DNA of 11,243 nucleotides, taken from the NCBI GenBank assembly GCA_026461645.1, contig JAPJMP010000075.1, positions 1 through 11,243 on the forward strand, given 5' to 3'. The notes under the pieces were generated by a model that saw only the letters and a program-made list of their open reading frames with translations, made no database searches and was not told where the DNA came from. This DNA comes from Burkholderiales bacterium (GTDB lineage Bacteria; Pseudomonadota; Gammaproteobacteria; Burkholderiales; UBA11063). Every line of letters begins with the position of its first letter. The first letter of the stretch is position 1. A program made the position numbers and the translations under genes. Positions 6,294 to 11,243 of this stretch are shown piece after piece.

Positions 6294-7262
6294 ATGGAAC
6301 AACAAAATAATTTTGGGAATCTTCGTAATTATGTTAATTCCGCACGCAAAGAAATAGTTGAAAAAACTTACCAAAACATGCAAATAAACCAATCTTTAGC
6401 TTTTGTTAAAGCCAAGAAAGATAAATATTACCAATTAAACCATGGCAAAATGAATGTGTTTGAAGTATTTAAGCTGCTGGAGACAATGGTTGATGATAGT
6501 GATCCAGATAATGATTTACCGCAAGTATTTCATGCCTATCAAACAGCGGAATCCATCTTTCAATATGCGATGGAAAATGCAACACAATTAAAAAACAATT
6601 TAAGTATAAGAGATTTATTTCGTGACCATGAGTGGCAAGCAGTGCCACCAAAGTGGCAAACAATTTATAGTCAAAATACAATAGCCACCTTATATGACCA
6701 TATTAAAGATTGGTCATGGTTACCAGTAGTTGGTTTTGTTCATGATTTAGGTAAAGTAATGGCATTGGAACATTTTGGCAAATTGCCGCAGTGGTGTGTT
6801 GTGGGTGATACATTTCCTGTAGCTGCCCCATTTAGCAAATCAAATGTATTTTACGGTAAAGGGTTCTATAAAGATTCAGAAGATTTTAATAAATATAATG
6901 TAGAAAATAATGAATATTATGGTGTTTATCATAAGCATTGTGGTTTTGATAATGTTGATATGAGCTGGGGACATGATGAATATATTTATGAAGTTATGCG
7001 TAAAGGTAGCACTATTGTAAAAGAAGGTTTATATTTATTGCGATTCCACTCTTTTTATCCATGGCATACACCGCAAAATGGAAGTTTAGGCTATATTGAA
7101 TTAGCTTCTGAATATGACTGGAAAATGTTACCTTTAGTTAAAGCTTTTCAAAAAGGTGATCTTTATTCAAAATCGACAGTTATTCCTACTATGGAGCAAA
7201 TTGAACAAAAGTATAAGCCATTATTAGCAAAGTATATTCCTAGTCCTAGTATTGATTGGTAA
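6294..7262 (+). CDS. miox: Myo-inositol oxygenase (MIOX)
   Basis: Di-iron oxygenase that cleaves myo-inositol with O2 to D-glucuronate in the cytoplasm. The 322-residue protein carries every motif I know from animal MIOX: ESDPD-like DDSDPDNDLPQVFHAYQTAE (67-86) with ligand His80, VHDLGKVMAL (149-158) with His150, Asp151 and substrate-contacting Lys154, VVGDTFPV (169-176), CGFDNVDMSWGHDEY (216-230) with His227, RFHSFYPWHTP (250-260) with His252, and YDWKMLP (274-280) with Asp275. All six iron ligands are therefore present. It even ends in Trp, like the mammalian enzyme. It is about 35-40 residues longer than animal MIOX because of an insertion at about 91-138. GGAG lies 8 nt before the ATG. 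Its position between a sugar permease and galM, next to glucuronate catabolism, fits the role. The family call is essentially certain. Confidence 0.97.
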   Translation: MEQQNNFGNLRNYVNSARKEIVEKTYQNMQINQSLAFVKAKKDKYYQLNHGKMNVFEVFKLLETMVDDSDPDNDLPQVFHAYQTAESIFQYAMENATQLKNNLSIRDLFRDHEWQAVPPKWQTIYSQNTIATLYDHIKDWSWLPVVGFVHDLGKVMALEHFGKLPQWCVVGDTFPVAAPFSKSNVFYGKGFYKDSEDFNKYNVENNEYYGVYHKHCGFDNVDMSWGHDEYIYEVMRKGSTIVKEGLYLLRFHSFYPWHTPQNGSLGYIELASEYDWKMLPLVKAFQKGDLYSKSTVIPTMEQIEQKYKPLLAKYIPSPSIDW

Positions 7263-7267
7263 TTTGA

Positions 7268-8305
7268 ATGAAGATAATTAAAAAATTCGTTACTAATTAT
7301 GCTAATCAAGATGTGTATAAATATTCTTTAATTGCTGACAATAAGTTTCAAGTAGACGTGCTTAATTATGGAGCAATTATTTGCGGAGTTTATACTCCAG
7401 ATAAAAACAATACTTGGGAAAACGTTATTTTAGCGTACGATGATTTTAATGATTATATTACTAATATTGGTTATTTTGGTGCTGTAGTTGGTCGGCATGC
7501 TGGAAGAATTGGTAGTGGTCGCTTTAGTATCGATGGAATTGAATATCAGGTAGCTACCAATCGTAATGGCAATAATTTACATGGCGGCAACATTGGTTTA
7601 GATAAAAGAATTTGGCAAGTTAGTGAAATTACTAATGGAATTCAATTAAAATATTTAAGCCCGCATCTAGAAGAAGGTTTTCCGGGTAATATTGAGTTTA
7701 CAGTGACTTATTTAATCGATGAAGATAATACTTTAACTATTACTTATGATGGAATGCCAGATCAAAAAACTTTAATTAATTTAACTAATCATACTTCGTT
7801 TAATTTATCTGGTGGCAAAATTGCGGCAGCAGAGCACCGCTTATATTTGAACGCAAATAAATTTTGTGCAGTTGATAATACTGGTTTGGTCACTTCAGAA
7901 TTTGTCGCAGTTAAAAATACTCCATTTGATTTTACTCAGGCTAAGAAAATTAGCACTGATATTGCCTCAGATGATTCACAATTAAAAATTGTTGGTGGTG
8001 GCTATGATCATCCGTTTATATTAAATAAGAGTCAGGATCCGCAAATTGTTTTAGCAGACGACCTAAGCGGTAGAACTGTACAAATTACGACTACAGAAAA
8101 TGCGGTTGTATTTTATAGCGGTAATTTTTATACCCCTGGTGGTAAAATTAATCATAAATACTATGCAAGTAAACATTTTGGCGTGTGTTTAGAAACACAG
8201 AATATACCCAATGCTATTAATTTAAATAATTATGCGGATAAAAGTTTATTTACAGCTACTACACCGTACCATGCTGAAACTAAATGGCGTTTTGCTTTAG
8301 GTTGA
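7268..8305 (+). CDS. galM: Aldose 1-epimerase (galactose mutarotase family)
   Basis: Cytoplasmic mutarotase of the GalM family, 345 residues, a normal full length. Family motifs seen: LNYGAII (32-38), VVGRHAGRIGSGRF (73-86), NNLHGG (102-107) with His105, TNHTSFNL (173-180) with catalytic acid His175, GYDHPF (245-250) with Asp247, and CLETQ (307-311) with catalytic base Glu309. The usual GRxANRI motif reads GRHAGRI here, with Gly in place of Asn. It starts 5 nt after the MIOX stop with only a weak ribosome site, which suggests translational coupling and a shared operon with the permease and MIOX. In general the family interconverts alpha and beta anomers of glucose or galactose. In this context it could act on D-glucuronate, which needs the right anomer or open chain for UxaC; that is inference. 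Confidence 0.94.
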   Translation: MKIIKKFVTNYANQDVYKYSLIADNKFQVDVLNYGAIICGVYTPDKNNTWENVILAYDDFNDYITNIGYFGAVVGRHAGRIGSGRFSIDGIEYQVATNRNGNNLHGGNIGLDKRIWQVSEITNGIQLKYLSPHLEEGFPGNIEFTVTYLIDEDNTLTITYDGMPDQKTLINLTNHTSFNLSGGKIAAAEHRLYLNANKFCAVDNTGLVTSEFVAVKNTPFDFTQAKKISTDIASDDSQLKIVGGGYDHPFILNKSQDPQIVLADDLSGRTVQITTTENAVVFYSGNFYTPGGKINHKYYASKHFGVCLETQNIPNAINLNNYADKSLFTATTPYHAETKWRFALG

Positions 8306-8361
8306 AATAAGAGTTGTACTTTTTAGCGCTTTAAATATTATTTATGTCCATAAACCAATAG

Positions 8362-8880
8362 TTAAAGTTTTTTCTTCTCAAAAATTCTAAAAATAATTAA
8401 ATATACAATTGATAATATAATAGTTGAAATTATTAAAGAAGTTTTGTTGGTCACGCCAATATTACCAAAATTAAATATATTGGTAAATATAGCTATATGA
8501 GGAATTATTTTTGTGCCAAGAATACACCCTAGAGTAATACCAATCAAGCCAAAAACGCTGTCAATTTTACCTGTTGCCGCAGCTCCGGTACAGGTGCCAG
8601 GACAATAACCCAACATGCCCCATCCTACGCCAAAAATTAAGCCACCAATAATTGAATTAAAAGCATTAAATACTAGATGGTTGATGCCAATATAGCCTGA
8701 GACATATAAAATGGTTAAACAAATCGAGCCAACTAACTGAGCTGACATAAAATATTTAAATAGCATCATATTCTTTAGTTGCATAGTAGCAACTTGATTG
8801 TCATAACTTAACATTTTAGCTTTAAAGAGAATGATGCCAAAAACAAATCCTACGCCTAAACCAATAAATACTACATTCAT
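8362..8880 (-). CDS. YeeE/YedE family half-transporter (DUF6691 type, GYCPGT motif)
   Basis: Small integral membrane protein of 172 residues, about four to five hydrophobic segments (roughly 1-20, 45-62, 68-90, 106-128, 147-166). The motif GGLIFGVGWGMLGYCPGT (79-96), with Cys93 and a second Cys97, is characteristic of the YeeE/YedE sulfur-transport domain, in which conserved cysteines line the path for thiosulfate or related sulfur species in TsuA. It is the second gene of a pair: its ATG is 6 nt beyond the stop of the upstream gene and its ribosome site (AGAGG, 8891-8895) lies just upstream of that stop. The two short proteins together correspond to the two halves of a full-length YeeE, so they probably form a heterodimer. 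The C-terminal tail is basic (EKKKL). Substrate is inferred from the family only. Confidence 0.9.
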   Translation of the reverse strand: MNVVFIGLGVGFVFGIILFKAKMLSYDNQVATMQLKNMMLFKYFMSAQLVGSICLTILYVSGYIGINHLVFNAFNSIIGGLIFGVGWGMLGYCPGTCTGAAATGKIDSVFGLIGITLGCILGTKIIPHIAIFTNIFNFGNIGVTNKTSLIISTIILSIVYLIIFRIFEKKKL

Positions 8881-8886
8881 ATTTTG

Positions 8887-9408
8887 TTAACCTCTATAAA
8901 TTATGCGATTTATTATAACGGTACCAACAAAGAAGAAAATAAAGGTAACAAATCCCGTAACATCAAAACGTGATATTGAAGATATACCGTAATAAATACT
9001 GCATCCTGATGCCACCATGCCACCAAATCCCATTATTAAACCACCAATAAAGGCCATAAAAATTCTTAATCCTACTTTATCACCAAATCGAGCTTTAAAT
9101 AATTCAGGCACCTCTGAGGTAAATTTAAATTTACCCGACATAACAGCAGCAACAAAAGCTCCCAATACCATCCCTAAAATCAAAAATACTTGAAAATTAA
9201 ATAATGATGTTGAAGCAATTTCTTTAATATAGTGTAAATCAATACCTATATTTTTAACCGAAATCATTGTAGATGATGCAGAGACAGAATCGCCAATAGA
9301 TTTAAAAGCACTTAACGGGGCTAAATCTTTATCCCATAGAGCTACCGACACGGTCAAGATCAGACCAGTTAAACCACCAAATATGTACGGTTGTTTAGTA
9401 TTTTTCAT
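8887..9408 (-). CDS. YeeE/YedE family half-transporter (GCSxxxG motif)
   Basis: Integral membrane protein of 173 residues and first gene of the YeeE/YedE pair. It has an N-terminal hydrophobic segment (about 8-25), a polar stretch (26-65) probably outside the membrane, then hydrophobic segments at about 70-92, 114-134 and 150-170. The motif GGLIMGFGGMVASGCSIYYG (122-141) with Cys136 is the family's signature for a sulfur-relay cysteine. Paired short YeeE/YedE genes are widespread in proteobacteria, often beside sulfide- or persulfide-responsive regulators; no such regulator, rhodanese or persulfide dioxygenase is visible in this window. The ribosome site is weak (GGGA about 8 nt before the ATG). 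Import of thiosulfate or another reduced sulfur compound is the family-based expectation. Confidence 0.9.
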   Translation of the reverse strand: MKNTKQPYIFGGLTGLILTVSVALWDKDLAPLSAFKSIGDSVSASSTMISVKNIGIDLHYIKEIASTSLFNFQVFLILGMVLGAFVAAVMSGKFKFTSEVPELFKARFGDKVGLRIFMAFIGGLIMGFGGMVASGCSIYYGISSISRFDVTGFVTFIFFFVGTVIINRIIYRG

Positions 9409-9454
9409 GATATTTTTCCCATTTAACTTTTATGTATACAAATGACCTGTAAAA

Positions 9455-9494
9455 TTACACTTCAAATATATTATATATATATTACACTATATTT
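9455..9494. promoter_or_regulatory. AT-rich promoter/operator region of the YeeE/YedE pair
   Basis: Contains the direct repeat ATTACACT (9455-9462 and 9481-9488, 26-bp period) and the inverted repeat AAATATA (9464-9470) with TATATTT (9488-9494). A minus-strand TATAAT lies at 9470-9475 inside this interval, about 62 bp before the start codon at 9408; no good -35 is seen. Repeats centred on the -10 suggest repressor control. Confidence 0.35.
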
Positions 9495-9507
9495 AGAGTA
9501 ACTGTTA

Positions 9508-9542
9508 AATAATTTTGTGTAAGCAATTGAGTAAAAATTATT
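9508..9542 (-). other. AT-only inverted repeat just after the fumarase gene
   Basis: AATAATTTT (9508-9516) and AAAATTATT (9534-9542) form perfect 9-bp arms with a 17-nt loop, beginning 5 nt after the fumarase stop codon. It might help end the fumarase transcript, but the stem has no G-C pair and no clean U-run follows, so it is not a standard intrinsic terminator. Confidence 0.25.
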
Positions 9543-9546
9543 ACTG

Positions 9547-11061
9547 CTACAAATTTTGTTGTTGAATTTTCTGTGCCCAAATAATTGGTGCGGTTTGATG
9601 AATTGATTCACCTTTAGTATCAACTGCAACAGTTACTGGCATATCTAACACATCAAATTCATATATAGCTTCCATTCCTAAATCAGCAAAAGCAACCACT
9701 TTAGCCGCTTTAATCGCTTTTGAAATTAAATAAGCGGCACCACCAACAGCAATTAAATATACGGCTTTATTATCTTTAATGGCATCAATGGCAATTTGTC
9801 CCCGCTCAGATTTGCCTATCATACCAATAATTCCAGTCTGTTCTAGCATTTGGCGCGTGAATTTATCCATACGTGTTGCAGTGGTTGGACCAGCTGGACC
9901 AACAATTTCATTACGTACTGGATCAACTGGTCCAACATAATAAATGAATTTACCGCTAAAATCAACGGGTAATTTTTCATTATTGTTTAGCATATCAATA
10001 ATTCTTTTATGAGCAGCATCCCGACCTGTAAGTATTTTACCTGTTAGTAATAAAGTTTCACCTGTTTTCCATTGCGCAATTTGTTCTTTAGTGATGCTGT
10101 TTAAATTAACTGTTTTAGATTGTACTTGTGCCGCTGTATCTAATATTGGGTAGTCTTTAAGTTCAGGTGCAATAAGTTGTGCTGGGCCTGAACCATCTAA
10201 AGTAAAATGAATATGTCGCGTAGCGGCACAATTAGGAATTAAAGCAATTGGTTTACTGGCGGCATGAGTTGGGTAATCTAAGATTTTGATATCTAAAACT
10301 GTGGTTAAGCCACCCAGACCTTGAGCGCCAATACCTAAGGCATTTACTTTGTTATATAATTCAATTCTTAGTTCTTCAATTTTATTTTTAGGTCCATCAG
10401 TTATTAACTGTTGCATGTTAATTGGTTGCATTAATGATTTTTTCGCTAATAGCATTGCCTTTTCTGCAGTTCCACCAATTCCGATACCAAGGATTCCAGG
10501 AGGGCACCAACCAGCTCCCATAGTAGGTACAGTTTTTAATATCCATTCAATAATAGAATCGCTAGGGTTTAACATCGCAAATTTAGCCTTATTTTCTGAG
10601 CCGCCACCTTTAGCCGCTATTTCAACCTCAATATTAGAGCCAGGAACCATTTCAATATGAACCACTGCTGGCGCATTGGTTTTGGTGTTTTTTCGTGTAA
10701 AAGCCGGATCATCAAGAATCGAGGCCCTAAGTTTATTATCAGGAAAATTATAGGCAAGTTCAACTCCGATATCTACCATTTCTTGAATTGATTGATTCAC
10801 CTTATCAAATCCAACATCCATTCCAATGGTAACAAAAACACAGACAATTCCAGTATCTTGACATATAGGGCGTTTGCCTTCAGCCGCCATTTTCGAATTC
10901 AATAAAATTTGACCAATAGCATTCTTAGCAGCAATCGATTGCTCCTTGTTATAAGCCTCAGTCATGGCGATAATAAAATCGCGCGGATGATAGTAAGATA
11001 TAAATTGTAAACTATCAGCTATTGATTGAATAAAATCCTGTTGTTTAATTATTACTGTCAT
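9547..11061 (-). CDS. fumA: Fumarate hydratase class I, [4Fe-4S] type
   Basis: Cytoplasmic TCA-cycle enzyme that interconverts fumarate and (S)-malate using an oxygen-sensitive [4Fe-4S] cluster. The 504-residue single-chain protein contains both the alpha and beta domains. The three cluster cysteines are Cys67 in CQDTG, Cys186 in GWCPPG and Cys278 in NCAATRH, with spacings close to those of E. coli FumA. Other motifs include GGGSENKA (residues 152-159), LTGRDAAHKR in the beta domain, and GPAGPTTATRMD. An upstream in-frame TTG at 11073 would add four residues, but the ATG at 11061 has an excellent GGAG (GGAGAAGG, 11064-11071) 6 nt away, and the TTG overlaps the upstream edge of that site, so I take 11061. 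It appears monocistronic and unrelated to the inositol genes. The symbol fumA is by class; tartrate dehydratase-like activity cannot be excluded. Confidence 0.96.
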   Translation of the reverse strand: MTVIIKQQDFIQSIADSLQFISYYHPRDFIIAMTEAYNKEQSIAAKNAIGQILLNSKMAAEGKRPICQDTGIVCVFVTIGMDVGFDKVNQSIQEMVDIGVELAYNFPDNKLRASILDDPAFTRKNTKTNAPAVVHIEMVPGSNIEVEIAAKGGGSENKAKFAMLNPSDSIIEWILKTVPTMGAGWCPPGILGIGIGGTAEKAMLLAKKSLMQPINMQQLITDGPKNKIEELRIELYNKVNALGIGAQGLGGLTTVLDIKILDYPTHAASKPIALIPNCAATRHIHFTLDGSGPAQLIAPELKDYPILDTAAQVQSKTVNLNSITKEQIAQWKTGETLLLTGKILTGRDAAHKRIIDMLNNNEKLPVDFSGKFIYYVGPVDPVRNEIVGPAGPTTATRMDKFTRQMLEQTGIIGMIGKSERGQIAIDAIKDNKAVYLIAVGGAAYLISKAIKAAKVVAFADLGMEAIYEFDVLDMPVTVAVDTKGESIHQTAPIIWAQKIQQQNL

Positions 11062-11092
11062 TGCCTTCTCCAAACGAATCGTGATAAGTAGT

Positions 11093-11137
11093 ATTATATA
11101 CTATTTCTTGTTTGGCGCTGCTACTGATGTAGTGCCA
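11093..11137 (-). promoter_or_regulatory. Candidate fumarase promoter with upstream dyad
   Basis: Minus-strand TATAAT at 11093-11098 lies about 32 bp before the fumarase ATG at 11061. There is no recognisable -35. Instead an imperfect dyad spans 11113-11137: TGGC/GCCA outer arms (11113-11116, 11134-11137) and CTAC/GTAG inner arms (11121-11124, 11129-11132) around TGAT. It covers the -35 position, so an activator site is possible. The rest of the window to 11243 is AT-rich and shows no gene. Confidence 0.4.
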
Positions 11138-11243
11138 TTCTTTGTTATTTAGTTGTAGCTTAAATAATAATAACGCCGCAAAAATAAAAATTAATATAAA
11201 AATTTAGATGAAAGAATATTTTTAAAGTGTGCTAAAATTAAAT

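Noticed and set aside
6469..6681. 70-codon minus-strand open frame inside the miox gene
   Set aside because: Antisense shadow; notable only because it covers the insertion region, but the plus-strand frame is continuous and flanked by intact MIOX motifs.
6564..6707. Frameshift or foreign insertion in miox
   Set aside because: The frame is open throughout, the composition matches the neighbours, there are no flanking direct or inverted repeats, and motifs continue normally on both sides, so it reads as a genuine domain insertion.
8306..8361. Possible bidirectional terminator between galM and the YeeE/YedE pair
   Set aside because: The only symmetry is TTTATG/CATAAA (8341-8354) with a 2-nt centre and the hexamer AGCGCT; neither has a proper stem followed by a U-run in either direction.
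9460..9484. TA-rich tract that could be a simple repeat or origin-like element
   Set aside because: Only about 25 bp of irregular TA alternation at a promoter; no DnaA-box cluster or iterons accompany it.
10349..10660. 103-codon plus-strand open frame within the fumarase gene
   Set aside because: Antisense shadow of the conserved alpha domain of fumarase; its sequence mirrors that constraint.
11138..11243. Possible small gene or RNA at the right edge
   Set aside because: Very AT-rich sequence with many stops in all frames and no cloverleaf or recognisable RNA fold.

Overview
This is an AT-rich bacterial window (roughly one third G+C by eye) with ten protein-coding genes, short intergenic gaps (none above about 235 bp) and no RNA gene, insertion sequence or CRISPR array that I can see. 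The bacterial-type hexuronate enzymes, the class I fumarase, the pair of half-size YeeE/YedE membrane proteins and the low G+C would fit an AT-rich gammaproteobacterium such as a Francisella relative. That placement is an inference from gene content and composition, not something the sequence proves.

Positions 74-8305 hold what reads as a nearly complete route from myo-inositol to 2-keto-3-deoxy-6-phosphogluconate (KDPG). The proposed order of action is: a sugar-porter MFS permease (4903-6279) imports a polyol or sugar, most likely myo-inositol. Myo-inositol oxygenase (6294-7262) opens the ring with O2 to give D-glucuronate. UxaC (3271-4668) isomerises this to D-fructuronate. A short-chain dehydrogenase of the Bacillus-type UxuB kind (1281-2102) reduces it to D-mannonate. 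UxuA (74-1255) dehydrates this to 2-keto-3-deoxygluconate (KDG), and KdgK (2099-3049, minus strand) phosphorylates it to KDPG. A galactose-mutarotase-like protein (7268-8305) closes the last operon and may interconvert uronate or sugar anomers. KDPG aldolase (Eda) and a dedicated regulator are not in the window. Bacterial inositol breakdown normally uses the Iol dehydrogenase route; here the first step is the di-iron oxygenase best known from animals and plants. This is the most interesting content of the window.

The pathway genes fall into four apparent transcription units: uxuA-uxuB (+), kdgK (-, converging on uxuB with overlapping stop codons), uxaC (+, divergent from kdgK) and permease-miox-galM (+, tightly spaced, with its own long leader). 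The kdgK/uxaC intergenic region carries nested inverted repeats and a repeated octamer that could be operators.

Positions 8362-9408 (minus strand) hold two adjacent YeeE/YedE half-transporters, probably for thiosulfate or another reduced sulfur compound. Positions 9547-11061 (minus strand) encode a full-length class I [4Fe-4S] fumarase. These look like ordinary core genes flanking the catabolic cluster. The last 180 bases hold the fumarase promoter region and an AT-rich stretch in which I see no gene.
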